A DNA stretch of 10,481 nucleotides, taken from positions 1-10,481 of the forward strand of contig WFZY01000312.1 in assembly GCA_015489265.1 (NCBI GenBank), written 5' to 3'. The notes below the pieces were generated by a model. It ran no database searches, was not told where the DNA came from, and saw only the letters and a program-made list of their open reading frames with translations. Made by a program: the position numbers and the translations under genes. Positions within the stretch are counted from its first letter, which is position 1. Every line of letters starts with the position of its first letter. This stretch comes from Flavobacteriaceae bacterium (GTDB lineage Bacteria; Bacteroidota; Bacteroidia; Flavobacteriales; Flavobacteriaceae). Positions 1 through 6,166 of this stretch are shown piece by piece.

Positions 1-1175
1 ACAACGATGCAGATTTGCAAGAATTGCATGATGGTTTTATAGAAAATACTTTGACAAATTTCTACTTACCTTATGCCGTGGCGCCTAATTTTTTGATTAA
101 TGGAAAACTATATGCCATACCAATGGCTATCGAAGAAAGTTCCGTAGTAGCAGCAGCAGCAAAAGCAGCCAAATTTTGGTTAGACAAAGGTGGTTTTAAA
201 ACCGAAGTTATCGATACTGAAAAATTAGGGCATATTCATTTTACTTATACCGGTACAACAGCGGAATTGATTCGGTTTTTCAGACAAAATCGTGATACAA
301 TATTACAATCTGTAGCCGGTATGCAAGCCGGCATGCAAAAGCGGGGTGGTGGTATCAAAGATATTAGTTTGATAGATAAAACCGCTGCAATGCCTGATTA
401 TTACCAAATAGAATTTCAATTTGATACTGCTGATGCTATGGGGGCTAATTTTATCAATTCAGTATTAGAAGAAGCTGCAGAAACTTTACAAAATTTGGCT
501 CAAAAACAATTATCCGGAAATTTGGAAATAGTGATGCGTATTTTATCCAATTATACTCCGGATTGTCGTGTAAAAGCATCGGTTAGTTGCTCTGTTGACG
601 ACTTACAAACTGAAAATTTATCGGGCGAAGCATATGCCCGCAGATTTATACAAGCTATTAAAATAGCTGAAGTAGAACCTTATAGAGCTGTTACGCACAA
701 TAAAGGTATCATGAATGGTATTGACGCGGTGGTCATCGCTACCGGTAACGATTTTAGAGCTGTCGAAGCCAATGTGCACGCTTATGCCGGCAGAAACGGA
801 CAATACACCTCGCTGTCGCATGCCGAAATTAAAGATGATTGGTTACACTATTGGTTAGAAATACCCTTAGCGGTTGGTACCGTAGGTGGTATAACGGCAA
901 TACATCCTTTGGTGCGGTTTTCACTACAATTACTGCAAAACCCGTCTGCCAAAGATTTGATGCAAATCATAGCGGCAGCGGGCTTGGCTCAAAATTTTGC
1001 AGCAGTTAATTCGTTGATAACCGATGGTATTCAAAAAGGACATATGAAGATGCACCTAAACAACCTCTTAAGCTTTCTTAAAGCCACCCCTGAAGAACGA
1101 CAAAGAGCAGAAATGTATTTTGTCAATAAAAAAGTCAGCTTTAAAGCTTTGAAAGATTTATTGGGGCGAGATTGA
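1..1175 (+). CDS. mvaA: Hydroxymethylglutaryl-CoA reductase, class II (5'-truncated)
   Basis: Converts HMG-CoA to mevalonate with NAD(P)H, the committed step of the mevalonate route to isoprenoids; cytosolic. The frame is open to the left edge (first full codon at base 3), so the TTG at 15 is internal and roughly 40-50 N-terminal residues are missing compared with the usual length of about 430. Numbering from that TTG codon, I see the substrate-binding ENTLTNF segment (10-16), the Glu pair EES (40-42) holding the catalytic Glu, the nucleotide-binding DAMGAN motif (140-145), THNKGIMNGID with catalytic Lys230, ATGND with Asp246, and GHMKMH with the likely catalytic His343. These match class II (Pseudomonas mevalonii type) rather than class I enzymes. 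Class II enzymes are often labelled degradative. In flavobacteria the role is probably biosynthetic, which is inference. The gene converges on pepP with an 82-bp gap and no convincing terminator. Confidence 0.95.
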   Translation, partial: NDADLQELHDGFIENTLTNFYLPYAVAPNFLINGKLYAIPMAIEESSVVAAAAKAAKFWLDKGGFKTEVIDTEKLGHIHFTYTGTTAELIRFFRQNRDTILQSVAGMQAGMQKRGGGIKDISLIDKTAAMPDYYQIEFQFDTADAMGANFINSVLEEAAETLQNLAQKQLSGNLEIVMRILSNYTPDCRVKASVSCSVDDLQTENLSGEAYARRFIQAIKIAEVEPYRAVTHNKGIMNGIDAVVIATGNDFRAVEANVHAYAGRNGQYTSLSHAEIKDDWLHYWLEIPLAVGTVGGITAIHPLVRFSLQLLQNPSAKDLMQIIAAAGLAQNFAAVNSLITDGIQKGHMKMHLNNLLSFLKATPEERQRAEMYFVNKKVSFKALKDLLGRD

Positions 1176-1257
1176 TTATAAATCTAATCGTTTATCCCGC
1201 CTCTACAAAATAAATCTTTGTTTCTGACTGTCGCAGGTATTCGCATTTCAATCTATT

Positions 1258-2550
1258 CTATTTAGCCATTAAAGCTTCAATTTCTTCTACTGTTATCGGA
1301 ATATTCTTCATCAAATTAACCGGTTCGCCCTCTTCTTGAATAACATAGTCATCTTCAATACGAACCCCGATTCCTTCTTCGGGAATATAAATGCCCGGCT
1401 CAACGGTAAAAACCATACCCGCTTGCATCGGTTCTTCGAGTATGCCATAATCATGTGTATCTAAGCCCATATGATGAGAGGTGCCGTGCATAAAATATTT
1501 TTTATAGGCAGGCCATTCAGTATCTTCGTTTTTAATATCTTCTTCTGTCAATAAACCGAGCTTGATGAGTTCTTTTTCCATAATGCGTCCTACTTTATCT
1601 TGGTATTCCGCCCAAATAACACCGGGTTTCAGCATTTTGGCAGCCGCATCTTTAACCCGTAAAACGGCTTCATAAACTTCTTTTTGACGGGGCGAAAATT
1701 TACCGTTTGCCGGCACACAGCGGGTCATATCCGAAGCCCAATTACCATATTCGGCTCCAACATCGAGCAGGATTAAATCGCCATCTTTGATTTCGGCATC
1801 GTTTTCAATATAATGTAACACATTGGCATTAGCTCCGCTGGCAATAATGGGGGTATAGGCAAAACCTTTGGAACCGCGACGTAAAAATTCGTGGGCAAAT
1901 TCGGCTTCTAATTCGTATTCTTTCATACCGGGACGCACTTTATCTAAAATACGTTTAAATCCGGCTTCGGTAATATTGCAAGCTTTTTGAATTTGGGCTA
2001 TTTCTTCCGGTTCTTTTACACTGCGTAAACGTTGCAAAATAGGATTACTACGTTCAAATTTATGTCCCGGAAACAGTGCTTTTGCTTTTTTGATAAAACG
2101 ATCTTCACGGGTTTCCACCTCGGTAGATGCCCGATAATGTTCGTTCGTATTGATATAAATGTTTTCTGCTTGAAAAGCTAATTTTTTCAGTAGTGCATCA
2201 AAATCTTGCAACCAGTGTACGTTTTTAATACCGGTGCGTTCTGTCGCCTTTTCTTTGGTCAATTTTTCGCCTTCCCAAACTTTAATATGGTCGTTGGTTT
2301 CTCTTAAAAAAAGGATTTCCCGATTGTTAGGATCAGGTGCATCCGGAAACAATAGTAAAATGGTTTCTTCCTGATCAACGCCGGTCAGATAAAAAATATC
2401 ACGATGTTGGGCAAACGGCAAAGTGCTGTCTGCACTTACCGGATAAATATCATTAGAATTAAAAACAGCAATGGATTTTGGTTTCATTTGCGCCATAAAT
2501 TTTTGGCGGTTTTTTTTATATAAACTAGCCGGAAGTGGTTCGTATCTCAT
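1258..2550 (-). CDS. pepP: Xaa-Pro aminopeptidase (peptidase M24B)
   Basis: Removes the N-terminal residue from peptides whose second residue is proline; a cytosolic dimetal (usually Mn) enzyme of peptide turnover. The 430 residues fit the family (E. coli PepP is about 440). The N-terminal AMP_N-type domain spans about residues 5-145 and the pita-bread catalytic domain about 185-425. All five metal ligands can be placed: Asp263 (LLDVGAEYG), Asp274 (ASDMTR), His359 (HGTSHHMG), Glu384 (TVEPGIYI) and Glu399 (GVRIEDD). The supporting histidines His355 and His366 (LDTHD) are also present, so the enzyme looks fully active. There is no signal peptide. It starts at ATG 2550, since the family's N-terminal sequence begins right there. 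It lies 79 bp downstream of the cytochrome lipoprotein gene on the same strand, and its leader holds a near-match -7 box, so it may have its own promoter. Confidence 0.96.
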   Translation of the reverse strand: MRYEPLPASLYKKNRQKFMAQMKPKSIAVFNSNDIYPVSADSTLPFAQHRDIFYLTGVDQEETILLLFPDAPDPNNREILFLRETNDHIKVWEGEKLTKEKATERTGIKNVHWLQDFDALLKKLAFQAENIYINTNEHYRASTEVETREDRFIKKAKALFPGHKFERSNPILQRLRSVKEPEEIAQIQKACNITEAGFKRILDKVRPGMKEYELEAEFAHEFLRRGSKGFAYTPIIASGANANVLHYIENDAEIKDGDLILLDVGAEYGNWASDMTRCVPANGKFSPRQKEVYEAVLRVKDAAAKMLKPGVIWAEYQDKVGRIMEKELIKLGLLTEEDIKNEDTEWPAYKKYFMHGTSHHMGLDTHDYGILEEPMQAGMVFTVEPGIYIPEEGIGVRIEDDYVIQEEGEPVNLMKNIPITVEEIEALMAK

Positions 2551-2575
2551 AATTGTAGTTTTTTAATTTTGTGCA

Positions 2576-2583
2576 TAAAATTA
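2576..2583 (-). promoter_or_regulatory. Candidate -7 box for pepP (weak)
   Basis: On the minus strand this reads TAATTTTA, seven of eight positions of the Bacteroidota -7 consensus TAnnTTTG, about 25 bp before the pepP ATG. No TTG -33 element is seen at 17-23 bp. The box is one arm of a perfect 7-bp inverted repeat (2564-2570 with 2577-2583, 6-bp spacer), which could be chance in DNA this AT-rich. Confidence 0.3.
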
Positions 2584-2629
2584 CACTTTTTTAATAACAT
2601 ATTAAGAAATTTATATTCTTTATTTCCGA

Positions 2630-3028
2630 TTAATTATTTTGTGCCCCTTCTATAATCCATTGCTTAATGGTATTGATTTGCGCTGCTGATAAATTGCCTC
2701 CTAGCGGCATATTGCTACCATAAGTACCCGAACCATCAATTTTTTTATATAAAACCGAATTCTCAGCGTCACCGGGAACCACTCTTTTGGCAGAATAGCC
2801 CGAAGCATTGACATTGACTAATTGGCTATAAGAATGGGCAGTAGTTAAATCCAAATTACCCGAACTGGGATGACAAGATATGCAGTTTTGGTCAAAAATG
2901 GGTTGAACGTCATTGGCAAAACTAATATTTTCAGTTGCTTGATTATCATCTACCGGTCCGGTATCTTTTGAACAATTGTATAAAGTGAATGTGATTAAAA
3001 TAAGAATACTTAAATATGTTTTTTTCAT
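2630..3028 (-). CDS. Lipid-anchored mono-heme c-type cytochrome
   Basis: A 132-residue exported lipoprotein predicted to carry one covalently bound heme and to act in electron transfer outside the cytoplasm. Residues 1-18 form a lysine-led hydrophobic signal ending in a lipobox (LYNC, Cys19). The mature protein has a CISCH heme-binding motif (49-53) and a plausible distal Met ligand at Met107 (NMPLGG), followed by a C-terminal helix (about 114-128) as in small cytochrome c domains. The stretch between heme motif and Met resembles the Planctomycete-type cytochrome c domains common in Bacteroidota. After the Cys comes SKDTGPVDDNQATE, an acidic, flexible linker. It lies 51 bp downstream of the cytochrome/beta-barrel gene on the same strand with no good promoter between, so the two are probably co-transcribed. 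Redox partner and potential are unknown. Confidence 0.9.
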   Translation of the reverse strand: MKKTYLSILILITFTLYNCSKDTGPVDDNQATENISFANDVQPIFDQNCISCHPSSGNLDLTTAHSYSQLVNVNASGYSAKRVVPGDAENSVLYKKIDGSGTYGSNMPLGGNLSAAQINTIKQWIIEGAQNN

Positions 3029-3079
3029 AGTGTTTTTGTTTTATTAAAATTTGAAAATCAATGAATTGTAATAATTCTA

Positions 3080-4297
3080 TTAAAAATATCTAACCAAATT
3101 AAACCCGAGCATAAAACCGTCTTTTGGATAGCGTAAAGTTTGGTTAAAAAAGAGATTTTGGGATAATATTCTATCCGAATTAGTCAAAGTTATTTGAAAA
3201 ACATGGTTCCCACTACTGGCTACTTCATAAGCCAAAGAAATAGGCATGGTTTTATGATGTGTATTTGGCATAATTTCCAAATCAATGGCGGATTTTAATC
3301 CGGTTTTGTATCGTAAACTTAACGGCACGGCTATAACATAAGCTTTTTCTTCAGGTTTGGTTGCATAAGGTGTCAGGTTGCGCCAAACCAATTCCGCAGT
3401 CACTTGAGCCGACAGTTTATTACTGAATTGGCGTGACACAATTAATTGTGTATCATAATATAACCGGTGGTAAAATTTATAATCAAATTTACGACCGTCA
3501 GCAAAAGTAGCTTGAGCAGAATATTGCGGTGCATTCTCGGTAGTAACGGCAATGTTTTCATAAAACGCTATACTCACCGGATATTTCTCGTCAGTGGTTT
3601 GCTTAAAAATCAGATATTTACCACCGATATCGTAAAATTTACCGTAGCGGGTGCGTCCTATTTCAAACATTAGACGTTTGCTGACCGGAATTTCAAAACT
3701 AAACCGGATATTGGAAGCCAAGTCTAAGCCCAAAAAATTCTGAATCATATTTTCATCAAACTTCGTAGCCCCGAAACGGTGCTGGATACCGAAACCAAAA
3801 CCTTTGGTTTGACGGATGAAAGTTGTTTTGGCATTAATTAATTGCGAAAATGCAAAACTTTCTACTTCATTAGAACTTTTCGTGGTTTTAATTTTTTTAT
3901 CCATAGCAGATGGGGTTTTTCCTAATTTTCTAATGTATTTTACAACCGCCCAACGATCTTCTTCGGATAACATATTTTTGTAAGATGCCATAACCCCGCG
4001 TCCTTCGGTAATTTTCCAAAATATTTCGCCGTCTGTTTGTTGTTGCACTTGTGGCGAACTTAAATTTGCCGGTGGCGGATTTAAAGTTTTAAGCATTACC
4101 GGATTGCCTGTCCCGTATTTGCCGTGACATGACACACATAAAGATTGGAATATTTTTTGTCCTTTTGTTATAGTTTCAGCTGTTTCACTCAAAGGGTTTT
4201 GTAATTGTTTGGCTTTTTCCGGAGCTTGCCAATGCTTTTGGGCATTAAGGTAAAAAAATCCAAAAATTACTAGAAAAATAGATAAAAATTGCTTCAT
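3080..4297 (-). CDS. Exported c-type cytochrome fused to outer-membrane beta-barrel-like domain (DUF5777-like)
   Basis: A 405-residue protein with a signal peptide (1-20, ending LNAQ) and two domains. Residues about 40-127 are a class I cytochrome c with heme motif CVSCH (54-58), likely Met103 as distal ligand (GRGVMASY) and a closing helix (EEDRWAVVKYIRKLG). A linker of about 20 residues leads to residues about 147-405, rich in alternating aromatic/polar strands (FAFSQLINAKTTFIRQ, FGFGIQHRFG, HVFQITLTNSDRI) and ending in Phe405, the C-terminal aromatic typical of outer-membrane barrels. From memory this half resembles the Bacteroidota family DUF5777; no search was possible. The arrangement suggests a heme domain tethered to the outer membrane, presumably on its periplasmic side. 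The second gene of the unit encodes a lipoprotein cytochrome. A good -7 box lies 24 bp upstream of the ATG. The substrate or electron partner cannot be read from sequence. Confidence 0.88.
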   Translation of the reverse strand: MKQFLSIFLVIFGFFYLNAQKHWQAPEKAKQLQNPLSETAETITKGQKIFQSLCVSCHGKYGTGNPVMLKTLNPPPANLSSPQVQQQTDGEIFWKITEGRGVMASYKNMLSEEDRWAVVKYIRKLGKTPSAMDKKIKTTKSSNEVESFAFSQLINAKTTFIRQTKGFGFGIQHRFGATKFDENMIQNFLGLDLASNIRFSFEIPVSKRLMFEIGRTRYGKFYDIGGKYLIFKQTTDEKYPVSIAFYENIAVTTENAPQYSAQATFADGRKFDYKFYHRLYYDTQLIVSRQFSNKLSAQVTAELVWRNLTPYATKPEEKAYVIAVPLSLRYKTGLKSAIDLEIMPNTHHKTMPISLAYEVASSGNHVFQITLTNSDRILSQNLFFNQTLRYPKDGFMLGFNLVRYF

Positions 4298-4320
4298 ACC
4301 TTTAGTTTTTGGTTAGATTC

Positions 4321-4328
4321 CAAATATA
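4321..4328 (-). promoter_or_regulatory. Predicted -7 promoter box for the cytochrome unit
   Basis: The minus strand reads TATATTTG, a full match to the Bacteroidota consensus TAnnTTTG, placed 23 bp before the ATG at 4297. A TTG that could serve as -33 lies 24 bp upstream (complement of 4353-4355), one base outside the usual 17-23 range. The leader ends in CTAAAGGT directly before the ATG, a weak Shine-Dalgarno-like AAAGG set unusually close to the start. Confidence 0.6.
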
Positions 4329-4370
4329 CATCAAAAAAGTCAAAATCGGATTCAATTCTTCAATAAAACC

Positions 4371-4425
4371 GGTCATTTCGATACACCCCGTCTCGACAAA
4401 AGTCGGGACGGGGCACTCAATGACC
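4371..4425. repeat. Long interrupted palindrome (likely dispersed intergenic repeat)
   Basis: The outer arms GGTCATT (4371-4377) and AATGACC (4419-4425) are perfect inverted copies. Inside them is a 12-bp GC-rich hairpin, CCCCGTCTCGAC (4386-4397) and GTCGGGACGGGG (4402-4413), with an AAAA loop and a single G:T wobble. The GC content of this core stands out sharply from the AT-rich surroundings. There is no T-run after either arm, so it is not a standard intrinsic terminator. It lies in the divergent intergenic region, upstream of the cytochrome promoter. I believe similar palindromes recur in flavobacterial genomes, but only one copy is in this window. Confidence 0.75.
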
Positions 4426-4433
4426 TATGCTTT

Positions 4434-4700
4434 CAATTCTTCCATTCCTCAAATTAGAAGCAGATATATTGTAGGAAACAATAAGTAATTACCAAAGCGT
4501 AGAACTATATTTGAAACAGTGAAAATTCATCAAATCATCAAATCAAAAGCAGAAACAAGGTTTGAAACAAACAACAACTATCAAAGCGCCAAATAGACTA
4601 CAAAGCAGGAAAATTCCTCACTTCCTCATTTCCTTAAATTAGAAGCAGAAATAAAATCAGAAGTTAAAAATACGCTTTAAAGAACTCAGTATTCAATGAA
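4434..4700. repeat. Decayed tandem repeat, unit about 89-96 bp
   Basis: The core AAATTAGAAGCAGATA (4451-4466) recurs as AAATCAAAAGCAGAAA (4540-4555) and AAATTAGAAGCAGAAA (4636-4651), at spacings of 89 and 96 bp. Two further landmarks repeat at nearly the same period: CAAAGCG (4493-4499 and 4582-4588, 89 bp apart) and GAAAATTC (4521-4528 and 4609-4616, 88 bp apart). The pyrimidine-rich stretch before each of the first and third cores (about 4434-4450 and 4616-4635, TTCCTC/TTCCTT type) is also shared. An 8-bp tandem CATCAAAT twice sits at 4528-4543. The third unit fades after about 60 bp. No open frame of note, tRNA or transposase remnant is seen here. This accounts for most of the 488-bp gap between genes. 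Confidence 0.5.
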
Positions 4701-4747
4701 GTAGATAACCATCAAGAAATAAACCTCAAACGTATCAATAAAAGCCG

Positions 4748-4755
4748 TAAATTTG
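4748..4755 (+). promoter_or_regulatory. Predicted -7 promoter box for the OmpH-like gene
   Basis: TAAATTTG fits the Bacteroidota -7 consensus TAnnTTTG, 30 bp before the ATG at 4786, giving a short leader of about 20-25 nt. No TTG occurs at the usual -33 distance. A second match, TATATTTG at 4506-4513, is 270 bp upstream inside the repeat region and is less likely to be used. Confidence 0.5.
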
Positions 4756-4785
4756 CCGTTATTATCATTTTAAATAAATTCCACT

Positions 4786-5307
4786 ATGAAAAAACTTATT
4801 TTATTATTGATTGGCATTAGCTTTTTAACCTCCTGTCAAAAAGAAGCCAAAACCGCTTTTGTAAAAACCGAAACTATATTTAAAGATTACAAAGGCATCA
4901 AAGACCAAGAAGCTGTTTTCAAGAAAAAACAAGAAGCTTTTACCAAAAAATACGATTCTATAGTGCAAAATTGGCGTAAGGAAGTGATGGCATTTCAACA
5001 AAAAGCCGCTAAAATGCCGCCTAAAAAAGCACAACAAAAAGATCAAGAATTGTATCAAAAGCAACAAATCATCCAACAGATGCAACAACAAGAAAGTGCC
5101 AAATTGACTGCCGAGATACAAAAACAAACCGACTCTATCATCAAAAAAATATATGATTTCTTTGATGATTATGGTAAAAAGAACGGTTATAAATATATTT
5201 ATGGTAAAAACAATACCGGTGCTTTAATGTATGGAGATGCTAAATTAGACATCACCGATGAGGTCTTAAAAGCATTGGATGCGGCTTATGAAGCATCTAA
5301 AAAGTAA
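4786..5307 (+). CDS. OmpH/Skp-family chaperone-like lipoprotein
   Basis: A 173-residue exported protein of the OmpH/Skp type, a family of periplasmic holdases for outer-membrane proteins. The signal MKKLILLLIGISFLTSC ends in a lipobox with Cys17, so the mature protein should be lipid-anchored rather than soluble like E. coli Skp. Next come a short beta segment (KTAFVKTETIFKDYK, about 22-36), long charged and Gln-rich helices (about 38-125, including QKQQIIQQMQQQE) that would form the coiled-coil tentacles, and a returning helix plus strand (GYKYIYG, then ALMYGDAKLDITDEVLKAL) that matches the C-terminal signature of the family. The residues after Cys17 (QKEAK) are not an acidic surface-export signal, so a periplasmic orientation is expected. 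It stands alone, not next to bamA, so its client set is unknown. tsaB follows 90 bp later on the same strand. Confidence 0.88.
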   Translation: MKKLILLLIGISFLTSCQKEAKTAFVKTETIFKDYKGIKDQEAVFKKKQEAFTKKYDSIVQNWRKEVMAFQQKAAKMPPKKAQQKDQELYQKQQIIQQMQQQESAKLTAEIQKQTDSIIKKIYDFFDDYGKKNGYKYIYGKNNTGALMYGDAKLDITDEVLKALDAAYEASKK

Positions 5308-5313
5308 AGTTTA

Positions 5314-5343
5314 TTATTTGAAGTCATATTCATCATCAAATAA
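5314..5343. repeat. Small AT-rich inverted repeat after the OmpH-like gene
   Basis: TTATTTGA (5314-5321) and TCAAATAA (5336-5343) are perfect inverted copies around a 14-nt loop, seven bases after the stop codon. The position suits a transcription end, but the stem is AT-rich and no T-run follows, so it is at best a weak terminator or an mRNA 3'-end structure. Confidence 0.3.
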
Positions 5344-5397
5344 CTCTATAAAACATTAAGCAAAAGACTGTTCTCATTTTTCAATTTACTATCATAA

Positions 5398-6063
5398 TTG
5401 ACAAATATTCTAAACATAGAAACGGCAACAAAAAATTGTTCGGTATCATTGGGTACTGACGGACAATTACTTGATGTGTTGGAATATGCCGGTGAGAATT
5501 ATTCACATGCTGAAAAATTGCACGTTTTCATCAAACAAATATTAGATAAAAACCGGCTTAAAACCAAAGATTTAAATGCTATAGCGGTTAGTATGGGACC
5601 GGGCTCTTATACCGGATTACGTATAGGCGTATCAACTGCCAAAGGTTTGGCATACAGTTTAAACATTCCTTTGATAGCTGTTTCAACTTTAGAAGTTTTG
5701 GCTCGTAAAATTAATATGGAAAGCGGATATATCATTCCGGTTATCGATGCGCGTCGTATGGAAGTTTATAGCGCGGTTTATGACACGCAATATCATTTGG
5801 TTCGAAAAGTTCAAGCAGATTTGTTGGAAGATAATCCTTTTAATGTTTATTTAAACGAGAAACCGGTTCTGTTTGTAGGTGATGCAGTCCCTAAAATGCA
5901 AGATTTTTTGTCTCATCCCAATGCTGTTTTTTCCAACGAAAGATATCCATCCGCAAAAGAAATGATACAACCGGCTTTTCATAAATTTTTAAAACAAGAT
6001 TTTGAAAATACCGCTTATTTCGAGCCATTTTATTTAAAAGATTTTATTGTTACGCGAAAATAA
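5398..6063 (+). CDS. tsaB: tRNA threonylcarbamoyladenosine biosynthesis protein TsaB
   Basis: An inactive ASKHA-fold partner of TsaD; with TsaE they transfer threonylcarbamoyl to A37 of ANN-decoding tRNAs in the cytosol. The 221 residues fit the family (about 220-235). Visible signatures are the N-terminal ILNIETATKNCSVSL strand pair (4-18), HAEKL (37-41), the GPGSYTGLR motif (67-75) followed by the helix GVSTAKGLAYSLNIPLIAVSTLE, and IDARRMEVY (116-124). The start is TTG at 5398: the codon just before it is an in-frame TAA (5395-5397), so no upstream start exists, and the conserved first strand begins four residues in. No Shine-Dalgarno site and no clear promoter box are visible, so co-transcription with the OmpH-like gene 90 bp upstream is possible. 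The C-terminal half is divergent, as is usual in this family. Confidence 0.93.
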   Translation: MTNILNIETATKNCSVSLGTDGQLLDVLEYAGENYSHAEKLHVFIKQILDKNRLKTKDLNAIAVSMGPGSYTGLRIGVSTAKGLAYSLNIPLIAVSTLEVLARKINMESGYIIPVIDARRMEVYSAVYDTQYHLVRKVQADLLEDNPFNVYLNEKPVLFVGDAVPKMQDFLSHPNAVFSNERYPSAKEMIQPAFHKFLKQDFENTAYFEPFYLKDFIVTRK

Positions 6064-6105
6064 GACAAGCTATAAATTAAATATACTATTTTCAATTAGT
6101 TAACG

Positions 6106-6136
6106 TTGTATATCTTATAAATAAATTCTACTTTTG
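6106..6136 (+). promoter_or_regulatory. Predicted promoter of the coiled-coil protein gene
   Basis: A TTG (6106-6108), a 20-bp spacer and TACTTTTG (6129-6136) match the Bacteroidota/flavobacterial promoter pattern TTG-N17-23-TAnnTTTG in full. Transcription would begin near 6140, giving a leader of about 25 nt that is A-rich before the ATG at 6167. Confidence 0.7.
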
Positions 6137-6166
6137 TAAAATAATTTTTAACACAAACAAACACCA

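Noticed and set aside
618..821. Minus-strand open frame inside the HMG-CoA reductase gene
   Set aside because: Antisense to catalytic motifs of a well-supported gene, with no domain and no promoter.
1176..1257. Possible terminator between the convergent HMG-CoA reductase and pepP genes
   Set aside because: Only a 5-bp AT-rich pairing (ACAAA with TTTGT, about 1205-1221) was found, with no T-run.
4506..4513. TATATTTG promoter-like box on + inside the repeat region
   Set aside because: Matches the -7 consensus but is 270 bp from the next gene, while a closer match exists at 4748-4755; probably chance or part of the repeat unit.
4434..4700. CRISPR array in the intergenic repeats
   Set aside because: The repeats are degenerate, only about 16 bp of core is shared over long units, the intervening DNA is itself partly similar, and no cas genes are present.
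4825..5127. A 100-codon, very Leu/Phe-rich open frame opposite the OmpH-like gene, resembling a membrane protein
   Set aside because: The Leu/Phe richness is the complement of the Lys/Gln/Glu-rich helices of the OmpH-like protein; no independent start signal or conservation is visible.
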